Below the pieces are notes generated by a model that was not told the origin of the DNA, did not search any database, and worked only from the letters and a program-made list of their open reading frames with translations. From Halichondria panicea (taxonomy: Eukaryota; Porifera; Demospongiae; Suberitida; Halichondriidae), in NCBI RefSeq assembly GCF_963675165.1, contig NC_087384.1, positions 1,572,501 to 1,636,500 on the forward strand: DNA of 64,000 nt, in the 5' to 3' direction. The translations under genes and the position numbers were made by a program. Shown here in pieces: positions 44,201 to 55,484 of this stretch (positions within the stretch are counted from its first letter, which is position 1; each line of letters begins with the position of its first letter).

Positions 44201-46589
44201 GGGTAGGTAAATTAGGGTGGTATGTGGTCAGTGTTGATATTCAAGAGACGGGCGGTCTGAGAACAGTGTTCCAGGGGCGTAGCCAAGATTTGAGAGAGGG
44301 GGGTGCTGGATGAATGGATTGTCTGAATTACCAGTGCGCTCCGGCGGTGCAAAATACGCCCCAACGGGGGGTCTGGGGGCACTCCCCCAGAAAATTTTTG
44401 TTGTTACATGCTCTGAGATTGATTCTAACGCAATCTGGCTAAAGAAATGAGGGTACTGCTGCTTTGAGGGTACTGGTGGTTAAGCCACATCTTCATCTGA
44501 ATTATGTCCTATAAAAATGCATTGTTTTGAGTTGTGACAATTAAATCATGCAGCTGCTAACCAGGTTCTGCTTGTGAATTAGCAGGACAGGGTGGCAAGC
44601 CACTTGCAGTTTTGCAGTGCTGCTCTGTGAACTGGGCTCAACTGAAAGAGTGACATGATGATGATGGTGATAGCTGCTGAATAGTCTGCAACTCTGTGGG
44701 GGACCTTGGTCTGCTCAGCCCACGTGGCTTTGCGCATGTGCACTGGCTGGAATGAAATTTGGAGGTGGAGCTAGCTAGTTGGAGGTGGAGTTTTGAGTTG
44801 ATCGCAACATAGAGCTCTAGTTTTCTCATATCAGCTAGCTAGCTACATGTAGCTTAGCTAAGGAACTTGTGGAGCAGAGTCTGAGGCTAGAGGGGGGTGC
44901 TGGAGCACCCTCTGCACCCCTCTGGCTACGCCACTGTGTTCTGTGCAGACTGTCTCTAATTCTGAGACCATTATATATATATATATATATACCAGTAACT
45001 TTCTTTGGTGTCTGTTGCTTTTAGGATGTTCTGTGACAGGTGCCTTTAGAAAGAATTTTCACAGAAAAGATCTAGATTCAAGTAATCATACTGTAGTGCT
45101 AGAAATAATACAAGCATAAAATTATGCATTTTGGCTCAGAAAATATATGCGTTAAGGCTCCGAAAACGTTATGTGCTTAACTTATTTCCTCGATTTAACG
45201 TGGTACTGTAAAGCGGGAAATTTTCGCTATTTAATTACAGAGCCTTATAAGAAATTTTGGCGTTTGAATGCCAGGAAACAACACCCACCAAGAGCTTTGC
45301 ATGTGAAATACCGGTGCGTGGGAGTTTATCCCAGTTTTAATTTTCGCGTTAGGTGCTCTACCCTTGAAAAGCGCGGATTTGCACATACATTTCCTGCTGT
45401 ACGGTATCAGAAAATCATGAATTCCTTTAATTGGATCATCAGTAGGGCTTGATAATATTTGGAATAATAGGGAGACTTTTAGGAACTATCATAATTGAGA
45501 ATAATATATAGGGCACTAAACTAGCATAATTTGACCATCTGAGTTTGGTATAGACCTAATTTCACTTGGTTCTATTTTATAATGTAGCTAGACATCTTTA
45601 CAATAGATCTGTACTTGAATAGCTTTTGGAGTGCAACTCTGCTATATCTTGTTGGTTTTTGTAGCTATTGTGGGATTTTAGCTTTCTGTATTGCTACAGT
45701 CAATACAAACAAATAAATTGTCTTTTCATGCAGAATGAGAGTGGTGTCTTTAAACTGGAATAATGGGTACACCAAACTGGAATAATAGGCTGACTTTTTG
45801 AAAAGAATGATAGGCAAAAGAAGAGTCAAGACCTATATAATCATCAGAACTCTAGACCTATACGTATGTAGGTGTCCTTCTTGAATAATGACCTTGTCAA
45901 ATAGTGAGGTGTTTTTTGTGGGTCTTTTTGATCCATAATTATTCTGGCCTATTTCTATATAGACTGATACACATGTACTTACGTTGGGTCAATTGCTGAC
46001 AGATTTTATCAGCTGTGTCAACTTTCCCCAAACTTAGTGCGATATCCAGTAGAGCTCTGTAAGTTGCTCGTGAAGAATTATGTTGCTTCCAGATTTTCAA
46101 ACATTTCATCATGGCTGCTTGAGTTCCTTCGCTATGGTTCAACCTCTTCACATCGGCCTGTTCAGCAATGGCTAGCCCCATTGCAGTTGAATACATTTCC
46201 ACATCGTCAAAATTTAAGGCCATTACGGGAGTATCAGAGTCCACTATTTCACGGTTGAGTTGCACGTCAGTCAGATTGTATCGCCTCATTAGTTCTTGGA
46301 GAGAGACTCGATTAGAGGGTGGTCCTGTAGAGAGGAAGTTAACAGGGGCAAACATTGATTAATGGCACTTATAATTATATAACCATGCTATAATTATTTA
46401 TACAACAGTGTTATTATAGACTATTACCAAGAGTATGATAGAGAAGAGAGTATCGAACGTAGGCATACTGTACATCAGATGTATGCAGAGAGTAACGTGA
46501 CTTCTAGCGATAGTACCTGAGGGGCCGGGGTGGTGAATTGGTGAATGTAGAGGTGTCCCTATTTGAACAGTAGGTGTGTTCTCTCTCAA
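41273..46589 (-). CDS. Death-domain protein (tentative gene model)
   Basis: Well supported are exons 46589-46517 and 46324-45983, joined in frame. They encode a Death domain at about residues 55-138: VEMYSTAMGLAIAEQADVKR, then LKIWKQHNSSRATYRALLDI and TADKICQQL. A chain of smaller exons that keeps frame to a stop is 43865-43816, 42224-42129, 41977-41911 and 41562-41273, giving 305 residues in all. That downstream part matches no family I know. The exon at 42129 would use a weak GTACTA donor although a stronger GTAAGT lies 9 bases on, and another exon-like stretch near 42345-42400 does not fit the frame. Death domains mediate receptor or caspase adaptor contacts. Large introns hold several mobile elements. 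Confidence 0.5.
41525..41704. repeat. Tandem 90-bp duplication around a candidate splice acceptor
   Basis: Two nearly identical 90-base units starting acaagtgaaagctctcccgg and acaagtgagagctctcccgg. The unit includes the acceptor proposed for the last exon of the Death-domain gene, so two equivalent acceptors exist. Confidence 0.9.
42907..43109. mobile_element. TACCGTACAGCG-type MITE
   Basis: Ends taccgtacagcgggaaattt and its near-complement catttcccgctgtacggta enclose 203 bases. Same family as 12392-12621. Non-coding. Confidence 0.75.
43250..44015. mobile_element. Inverted-repeat element enclosing a 97-codon open frame
   Basis: About 75 bases at 43255-43330 (including accatagattgaaaaggaag and aacactccgcgttat) recur inverted at about 43935-44015. 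The enclosed plus-strand open frame 43338-43631 contains LAAIQCVVHRNGEIDVDY and a basic C-terminal half, with no recognised domain. The block could be a non-autonomous transposon. Confidence 0.5.
44272..44936. mobile_element. Non-autonomous DNA transposon with CAGGGGCGTAGCC ends and 5-bp target duplication
   Basis: The ends caggggcgtagcc and ggctacgccactg are inverted repeats with one or two mismatches. Flanks are an exact tgttc duplication (44267-44271 and 44937-44941). A paralogous sequence at 48121-48165 has a single tgttc and no element, so it is the empty site. No transposase is encoded in the 665 bases. Confidence 0.92.
45202..45407. mobile_element. TACCGTACAGCG-family MITE
   Basis: Left end tggtactgtaaagcgggaaa and right end ttcctgctgtacggtat are imperfect inverted repeats; inner ttttcgcg segments match the other family members. 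Non-coding. Confidence 0.7.
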
Positions 46590-48927
46590 ATACCCATCAG
46601 TTTACAGTGCATCATTGCTCACACATCACCTCCAGTTATCAGCAACACTTCGCCTCGGCTGTATGCAACCAAAAGATCTCATTTGACTTCGAAACAACAG
46701 AAGACCTGTTGAATTATCTTCTAAGAAAAGAAGTCTCGAGGCTGAGAGGATATTTGAGGAGCTCAGTGAAGAAAACAGAAATGTTTATTATGGCGAAACG
46801 ATTCAAACGATCACAACTCAGATATGAGATGTCAAAGTGTAAAAACATTTTGTATGTCTTTCTTGTTTGTATCCTATTCATCTCATCCACTGTGCATTCA
46901 GTATTTCACTTGTGTGTATAGTGTATACTTATTTGCTAAGGAGATATGTTTGAATTTGTAATTTGTACTTACATAATGGCTATCAAGTGAGTCTTGTTGT
47001 TACCTCTTCAAAGCGTTTTAGTGTGACGATTAGTACCAGGTCCACATGGACTTGTACAGGAATGCAATGATGCAAATACTACTAGTTCTTTCAAGCTCCA
47101 AGTACGTACAGTACAAGTGATGGAGGAATATTCTAGCTGTAACAGCTCTTAGGAACATTCACGTATTGTAAATTCAATAAGTAAGTTTATTCTATATTCT
47201 GATTATGGCCTAGATAGAATCAGAAGCTAATACTGATTACTTCCATCATCATGCTTGCTTCACTGATGAATAATTATTACTGTGATACCTTCCTCTATTA
47301 TCTATGATATCACCTTAGTAAATTTCAGCTTCTAGCTACAGAACTGATTACTTTTTACAGATTTGAAGAGTACAAGCAGCAGAGAAATCTATTTGCAATA
47401 ATATTATTGTCCATGTTGCATTGCACGTTGGTGCAAAAGATGTAGCGGTTTTCCCGTATACATACCTAACAGTATTAAATGTTCTAACTTCTGTTAGTCT
47501 GGATTTTTTAGGGGTCAACGGTGGTATCCCTGCTAGCTGTAAATCGGAGAAAGATTTTGTCATCTTTCTTGGAGAAATATTCTAAGCTGAACGGATAGTC
47601 ACGCTATATTAAACATAACAATTAGAGATTAATGTGTGTGTTGCATCATTCTCACAGATCACCTCCAGTTGATCAGCAAACTCTGCCTCGAGAGTTGAAA
47701 CTGACGATACCCTTTTATGTCGAAACAAGAAACAATTGAAGAATCTCCAAAATAATAAGAAAATGTACGTTGCATCAAGTGACCCCGACGACCTATTGTA
47801 TGATGATATCTTAAGCAGCACGTTCAGGATTCTAGGAAAATATAACTCGAGGCTGGGAGGAAAATTGAGGAGCTGAGTTACGTCTGACTACAAGAGGATA
47901 TGCATCAATATATCGTCCGCTACTGTGCATGGTTACTCTGAGGACAAGTATAAGATTCAATGGTTGCTCCCACGCAAGAGGAGGATAAAGTGAGGAAAAG
48001 AACTGATTGAGGGAGTGGAAGAAAATGGTGACCTTCGCCTTGAGGCAGCACCTCACCAAGCAAGGTGTGTGTGGGTGTGTCGGAAAGAAGTGTGTGTGGT
48101 CAGTGATGATATTTAAGAGACGGGCGGTCTGAGAACAGTGTTCTGTGCAGACTGTCTCTAATTCTGAATTACCAGTAACTTTCTGTGGTGTCGATTCTGC
48201 CGCTTTTTAGAATGTTCTGCCACTGTGCATGGTGTTTGTACTGTTGTCACAGGGGTTTAAACTTTAGTAGGCCCAATGTCTACATGATGTTGATTATCTA
48301 CCCTCTGTAGGTATCTTGTGGTTGGTTCCTTCGGGGTGAAGATGTATCTATGGACCAAGTCTGTTCTGAGGGGGAGGGGTGATTGTCACACGTATTTGTT
48401 CTACAGTATTGAGAGTCATTGATACATGGAAACCACACCTGGTCTGGCCTGCACCAACAGGCGCGTCTTCTGTGGTAATATTTCTCGTCTCCCAGGTGCC
48501 ATATTCATTGTGACCTATAGTTATAAGGAAGTTGGTTGTTGCCATCTCTCACTAGTCTGATTAATGTACCTTAATTCTCTGTAGTGAATTTGGAAAGTAA
48601 GTTTCGTGAATTCAAAATGACTCCCCCTCTCCCCCAGGAATTGTTTTCCCATAATTATATCCTCCCCCCCACTTAACGCTCTATGCACTTCCCCCAGGCA
48701 CTATACCAACCCAGTGGGCACGGAGTGGTGTTGGAAGATGGACGATGCGGATAAAAAAGCTCTGGACAGTCACTACCAAAATAGTCATACAGTTCAAAGG
48801 TCAGGTTAACGTGCACTAACTGACTGTACGGCTAATGTCAACATGTACCGTACATGCATACACAATACAAAAAGGTGCTTTGTTATAGCTAAGTCTCTGC
48901 ATGGTGATTTAAAAAAGCAAGCGTATT
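46590..48927. other. Region with a diverged segmental copy and exon-like fragments
   Basis: The stretch 47930-48240 is a diverged copy of 44085-44270 joined to 44942-45060, lacking the 665-base transposon. Short open frames occur at 46574-46921 and 47348-47563. Another at 48348-48545 (minus) contains YGTWETRNITTEDAPVGAGQ. A plus-strand exon-like block lies at about 48699-48798 (HYTNPVGTEWCWKMDDADKK), between an AG and a GT. None could be assigned to a gene. Confidence 0.45.
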
Positions 48928-51133
48928 TTAGGCTTGTATCTGTTCAATAGTTTTGGTCAAATCGACAGACTCAATTTTTGCAACCAGCTGCGTCCAATTG
49001 CCGTCTCCCTGCTCGTAGTACGAGTGTGAGGTGTAAGAGCTGCCTCCGATTATGCCTGTGTTGTGGAGGTTGTTGGCCGGGTTGGCAGGGTTAACGATAC
49101 GGGGGAGCCTGGCTGGAAACAAGTCTGGGTAGTCCCCTGGTTTGTAGTAGTCAACCCAATAGATACTGTGTGCTGCATAGATTGGAAAATACCTTGTGAA
49201 AGAACGTTTGACACTGAAACTCAGCATGTGTTGACTTTAGTAATTTGTCTAACCAAACTGATGTGATTTTGTTAGCTTTCACAATGCTTGCGTTTTATAC
49301 ATATAGTGCGTGTGGTTAGTTTTAAACTCAACGTACTCCGCTGGTAGGTGAGATTTCACTATCTGCTTCAAAGTGGCTGTTGTTCTGTATAAACGGAAGC
49401 TAATAATTACTTGCACACAAGGGAGTTCCCCTACCTTTGCTCAATGGTTCTACCATAGTGCTGTTTCAATGCCAGCTCATAAGCTTTAAGCACCAGAATT
49501 GAGATGAGATAACTCTTTGGCCTTCCAGTTCATAACTTCCCCTCAGGCCATTCTTTGTTCCTCCACGCCTTAGCACGGCGAATAAGTTCTTTAGCCTGAT
49601 TTTAAGTATACAAATAACACATGCCCTAGCTACTGTATACTTGTGTGTCAGATTCGTGACATTGTACATGTGTATACTCACTTTATCATCCTGCTTTTCA
49701 ATAAATGCAACCTGCCATTTTGAAGCATTCACTGAGAACCTATGTAAGTGCATGGTATAGTGTTACAACTCAACACTTGTTGTGTTGTTATTGTGTGTTT
49801 AGCTTACCGGAATAGTTGGGCAGGTTTTGCTCCCTCTTGTTTGGCTTTCCTCAGATAGTCATAGAGATCTACTGGATTCTCCCATTTAGGGCTGACCAAG
49901 ACGTCAACGTCTATCGATAGCTCTCGATCTTGCTGGTCATATATATGTCTTGTATTTCAGTGACACAGACATATTTAGTGGTGGTTGAAGCTTGACAGTC
50001 CGTAGACCTCCCAAAAAGCTTCGCAGTTTGTGTAGAGGCGTACGATATCCTTCACTAAGGACAGTGTCTGGATCCACACCTGTATAATTCAGAATTAATT
50101 TAAAGCCCTTCGTCTGTTTACTTATTGCTTACGTTTTACATGTATATGAAGAGTATCTCATGCTGTTCCAAAAAGGTTGTATCATGCAGAGGTATATATA
50201 AATAACATTCGGTCATCGGTCATTTTCCGAGCAATTAACCTATTTTAATCGGCCATTTATCATAGTGTCCATTTATCACAGTGTCCACTTATCAGGGTCC
50301 TAGCATGCAAAGAGTGAAGTCATAATAATTATATGATGCGCATTCACGCGCACTAAAGTAATTATCTCATATCAGCCATGTTTCTTCGTTCATTGTGCAA
50401 GAGCAGGCTTAATTATAATTATGTAGCTATATTATATGTATCGGAGTGACAAGACGACTAGAAAAGCTTATGTTATGAGCTAAGCCGCATTAAATTACCT
50501 TACCTTTCCTAAAACCTTAAGGACATTGCATGGGTAACTGTTGGTGTCCAACTAATGATGGCAGAAGAAAACGTATTATGCTAAGACAACTTGTCAGGAC
50601 AATCAAGATGCGTTATTTATATACCTCTGGCACGCAGCCTCTATAGTATAAGATAGCTATAATTCAGTATTAACTCACTCTCTGAATAGACCACCAGGTC
50701 CACATCGAAGTTGCCTGGAATGGCTGTGTACTGACCAAGGGAGCCAGCCTTGAGTACCTGGACTCTGTTCAGGCCATGTCTATGATGCTAGTGAATATAA
50801 TTATGTGTGTTCATGCAAGTTGCCATAATTATATACATGTAGTAAATGTGACACAGATATGTTCCCACCCTGGTCGTAGTGGTTACAAACTACCTCGAGA
50901 CAAATAATCATTGCTCTAGACAAAAATAACCACTTCTTATAGGCACAGTTTTACCACATATACTAATAGGCTAATTTTAAACCACAGGCGATTTGTGTGA
51001 TTGGAATTAGCCACCACCTGGGCACATCAGTGGCACTGATCGACTATCGATCCTGACTTACTTTTATTTCTCTTGCAAGCTCATCCACAACTCTCATAGC
51101 ATCATCAAATGTGATGTCCTTGTTCCTTGCCAT
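48928..51133 (-). pseudogene. 2'-5'-oligoadenylate synthetase-like pseudogene (OAS copy 1)
   Basis: Seven exon positions match the intact neighbours: 51133-51062, 50787-50679, 50079-49808, 49739-49682, 49595-49435, 49384-49337, 49165-48928. The catalytic block GSLGQYTAIPGNFDVDLVVY, the third-Asp strand (SIDVDVLVSP), ASKWQVAF, IRRAKAWRN, SIYWVDYY and IVNPANPANN are recognisable. Two breaks are visible. In exon 3 the frame shifts by one base at a short TA run, just before DQQDRELSIDVD. In exon 5 an in-frame TGA follows EGKL. All splice sites look usable, so the loss seems recent, or either break could be a sequencing or assembly error. Confidence 0.82.
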
Positions 51134-52754
51134 CTTCTCTCTCTTTTTCTTTTCACTGGTCAACTTCTATATACCAGTCAGCTGTTATATAGGTTGGTTG
51201 TGGGTTTCCCCATTTTCCTATACGAACAGTATTCATATTTGGCTAATTTTAGAATGATTAATTATGAGGATGACGTGTGAAGCTGTAGCTAATTTTGTAG
51301 ACAAGCCAAGAATAGTCACATGATGATGAAACCTACTTCATCTAATAATTATGTACATGTATCTACCGTGTACTTCATTGTACAGAGGTCACTTGAATAT
51401 GTGTTTGTGTGGGTGTGTGCATGCATGCATGGGAGGCTTTATGTTATAGATAGTACATGGGCATGAGGTATCTATGTGTTATAGTGTCCCATATCACGAG
51501 GGCTTTAGCCCGAGGGATGAGGGACACTATAACCATAGATACCGAATGCACATGTGCTAACTGATTTAGATCCCACTTTTCATTGGCTGCCTCAGGCAAG
51601 AAGTGTATCTATAAAAGCAGCAAGCCTTAGCAACAGCTTTATTTTTGAAAATGTCCTGTTCTGACAAGCTAGTCTAGATGATTTCTGCTAAAAAAAACCT
51701 TTGCATTGGCCTTGCTTCAACATTGGAATGGACAAACTAGTGACTCCACCTTGTGCAGGAAGCGCTCTGCAACAAATGAGCCCAGCCTCCTCTTTATCTG
51801 CACTCAAGCCCCACCCCAGCTCAAGCTTCTCAGTAAACTGTTCTGATATGTACGGCTAGCTAGCAAGGAACAGCTTGCAGCAATGCTACAGTGCACTATC
51901 GTTCCCAAAAAGACACAGGAGTCTACTACAATTTGAAACATGGCTGCAGGATAGAAACAGAAGTCAGGAGGACAAAGTTGACAAATGCTACAAGTTGAAG
52001 ACATGCTTTCATGCTTGTGACAATGGACCCAGAACTGTTAATTAAAATCATTGGCTCTTAGTGTTCCTCGACAAGAAAAGATACTGGTGAACACCCTACC
52101 ATCAACCCAGCAAACGCTATAGAAACTGGTAGTGAAAAAACTGAACAGCCATAGCTAATTATCATGCAGCTACAGCTTTATTATCATTTCTGTACATTCA
52201 AAAATAGTACTTGTACTTTATACCCTCAAGCTTATAATTCCCTGGGAAACTATGAGATTATGGCTCATAATTCCCTGCTAAACACACACAAGTGGGATCT
52301 AAAGTATACTTGGAATTTGAGTTGTTTGTTTGAACTGCTACTATGACTTGCAGAAAATATTTTCATGGAAAATTTGATGCAGATGAATTTACTACCAGTA
52401 TTCATGGCTTTGTGGAAGCATACAATGAATAACCGAACTATGGTAGTATAGGGCACAGCTATCCTTTGATGTATATAGGGGCTTCATTTGCCAATAATTA
52501 TGTCATGTCATTCTGGTACTTACTGTGTTACCTTCCGTGTACGTAAAATCGTGCATGGTATAGTACATACAATAAGTCACGTTTGCTTTACGTTGAATGT
52601 ACATTTTACATTCGGTTTTATCATTTACACAAATTTGTCTCTGAAGCCGTTATAACTAGGTAACTAGTCTTACATTACAATGTATATATACACACCTGAT
52701 ACTCTATAAGCACACAAGTTAATGTTTTATAGTTCCAAGTCATGCTTGGCTACA
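51134..52754. other. Intergenic stretch between OAS copies 1 and 2
   Basis: No gene seen. A hairpin lies at about 51469-51541: tatctatgtgttatagtgtc pairs with gacactataaccatagata, and cgagggcttta with tagcccgag inside. AT-rich elsewhere. Confidence 0.55.
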
Positions 52755-54176
52755 CTAGACGCTCTGTAGCAGGTCCACTGAGTGTATGTTCTCCACCAGC
52801 TCAGACCACCCGTCACCTCTCTGACCACGACTCTTGGCGACGCCCGTGTCATACAGATTATTCGCTGGGTTAGCCGGGTCAACGATACGCGGCAGTGAAG
52901 TTGGGAAGAGGTTGGGACCAGAGGGCACACCTCCACCCACGCTATAAAACTTCTCCCAGTAGATACTGCAATCACATGATATAAATTAATACGTATACCA
53001 TTATTGCTGTTTTATATAGACTTACTCTATGCCGTGGCGGTTAAGGAGGAGATTTTTCAGCTCATCCATTGTGCTATAGTGTGTATACATAGCATTATTT
53101 TGAAGTGTCTTTAGCTTACGCTTCGGCGATCCTCCTTGTGTTGGAAGTTCCCACTCTCTTTGTGGCCTTCTCGTAGGCGTTGAGTACGAGTAAAGAGATG
53201 AGGTAGGACTTGGGCTTGTTGGACAGCTTCCTTTCGGACCAGAGCTTGTTACGCCAAGCCTTTGCACGCTTGATAAGCTCCTTCACCTGTAGCTCAGTGT
53301 AATTGTCGATCATGCCTTAGGCTATAAAGTACCTGGTTAGGTTGTTGCTCAAAGAACTCCACCTGCCATTTAGCTGCACACACAGAGTACCTGCACACGT
53401 ACAGCAATATCTAAAAACTGCAGCCCCACCTTTGTATGCGTGGAATGGCCATGTATTTGCAATTGCAATGTAATTTGTCCGTTTAAATTACCTGCTATAT
53501 ATACTGTTAACTGTACTCACTCGTATCTTTCTTCTTTTGGGACACCTCGGAGGAAGTCGTAAAAGTCGTGTTGGTTGTTCCAGTACGGACTAACCAGGAG
53601 GTCAACATCGATAATGTCGTCAAACTTAAACTGGACGGAAAACTTGGTCCGTTTGGTTATCACGACTTTGGGCTGTCTTTCGAGAAACGTCTCCAGCTGA
53701 TCTAGCCACTTACCAAATCCCTTGTACCGCATCGTATGCGTATCAACATCTGAATTGAAATTGTGTATAGCTATATGCGACACAAAACTTGCAACTCTTC
53801 ACAAACTTGTCACAAGATATTTGCGACCAAAACGCAATGCTTATCATACCATAGCTAATTCAGGTAACTCTGTTTTGGCCTACCTGGTGAGTAAATGACC
53901 AGGTCGAGGTCAAAGTCCCCCGGGACGGCTGTTCCATGTCCTAGAGAGCCTGCTTTTACCACTTCACCGATGGCAATTGGTTGGTTATCCTTTGTACGCA
54001 CATCATGTACAAAGAGTATTAATAGTAGGAGTAAGTAATACTATTTCCAAGTACTTGATACAACTTGTGGTTTAGGTTTAGTATGAATTTTATTATGTAT
54101 TTACCTTGAGTAGCGTAGCAATCTCGTTAACTGCCTCTTTAGCTCTTCTGTGGTTTAAAATGTCCGGGTGAGCCAT
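52755..54176 (-). CDS. 2'-5'-oligoadenylate synthetase (OAS copy 2)
   Basis: Seven exons, 54176-54105, 53989-53884, 53749-53521, 53390-53333, 53286-53120, 53073-53026 and 52965-52755, give 296 residues. The nucleotidyltransferase core has AGSLGHGTAV with Asp51 and Asp53 (FDLDLVIYSP) and the third metal ligand Asp109 (DVDLLVSP). The OAS1-C part follows: ELIKRAKAWRN, SYLISLLVLNAYE, IYWEKFY, and PRIVDPANPANNLYD, which corresponds to the DPADPTGN motif of mammals. Mammalian OAS makes 2-5A from ATP on sensing dsRNA and activates RNase L. Sponge OAS enzymes are reported to work without dsRNA, and no RNase L is visible here. No secretion signal; cytosolic. This copy is fully open. Confidence 0.9.
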
Positions 54177-55484
54177 TCTGTATCTCTATCCTGTCACTCT
54201 GTTATTTGAAGGTCTGTGTGTGGCACTGATTGTAGCCTCACTTTATAACCCTAGCTGTCTCTGCGCTGACAACATCCTTTGATGTAGGGCTTTACCCTCC
54301 ACCAAATGTGTCATGTCATTCTCAGGCAACTCCCGGGTACACAGACTAAACTGAGGGGAAAACATTATCTATAGCCAGCTGGCAATACTACGTCATGGTT
54401 GTACTGTACTATATATACTTTCTGGGTAGTCTAACGTTAGTACATGTACATGTTATGTATATAGTTGCTGACTTTTAGCGTATATTAATTATATAGATGA
54501 ATATGACTTCTGTGAACTCGTGGTCACATTATGTCCTACTTGGAACTTGAGATGTTAGAATGACTTGTTTATGATTTTCAGGAGAATATAATGATGTATT
54601 GTCTCGATCACCATGGTAACTGCCTATAGTCTTATATTCCTGCATTCTTTGTATAATAGTACATGTACTAATTAAGTGTAACGAGATGTGTATGTTTATT
54701 CAATACCTGCATCATGCCTTTAGGATTTTGTCCGCTTGTTTCCCATTCAGACACGTCCCGTCGTTGCGGGTGGACACCTGATTTAAGAAGAGTATTTGAT
54801 GTTAAATGTACGTACATTAAAGGTTTGATGTATAATTATGATACTGTGAGTAAAGCAAAAATTATATGTATTCGTACAGTTGTGCAGTTATAACATCAGT
54901 CCATATAGTACTGCAAACTGTGTGATGCCCTTTATTGAATGTTGTCCATCGTCATTATTCCTTTGTGTCACTCACTTGGTGAGAATGCAACACATCATAA
55001 TTCTCCTGGACTGCGGCCACTGATCCTCCGAGAATAACCTTGGAAATAGTTATTCTGATTCTGCTCTACTGAGATTGCTTATGTTAATGTTACTGATTTT
55101 AGTACATGCATGCTCCACTTTTGCCGCCAAGTAGTGCCATTTTGTTTGAATGTGTTAGAACTATAGAATGCTTTGTGAATAGCTAGTCACAGATCGATCA
55201 GGACCATCGCTCTCTTATAAGATGGTCAGTGTAGTTAATGAAAATCACACATTACCTGAGAAATATGAATAATACATGCATGCATGTAGCTATAATAATA
55301 ATTTAATAATTATGGGTAAACAAAAAAGGCATTTCACTCATTCTGGGAAGTTTTGTTTTGTTAAGTCAGCTATATATAATAACAATAATTATGCCTTAAT
55401 AACAATTTTATGCTTGTATATATACCCTTAAAAGAATGATACAAATTTTTGTACAATGCACATAATATACACAAGGATGAATGA
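54177..55484. other. Intergenic stretch between OAS copies 2 and 3
   Basis: No gene, RNA or clear repeat recognised; AT-rich with scattered aattat and acatgtac motifs. It should hold the promoter of copy 2. Confidence 0.5.

Noticed and set aside
46574-46921. 115-codon plus-strand open frame
   Set aside because: Hydrophobic C-terminal end and no recognised domain; it overlaps repeat-derived sequence similar to 47660-47760.
48699-48798. Possible WWE-like exon (EWCWKMDDADKKALDSHY)
   Set aside because: Has flanking AG and GT, but the match to a WWE domain is weak and no neighbouring exons could be joined.
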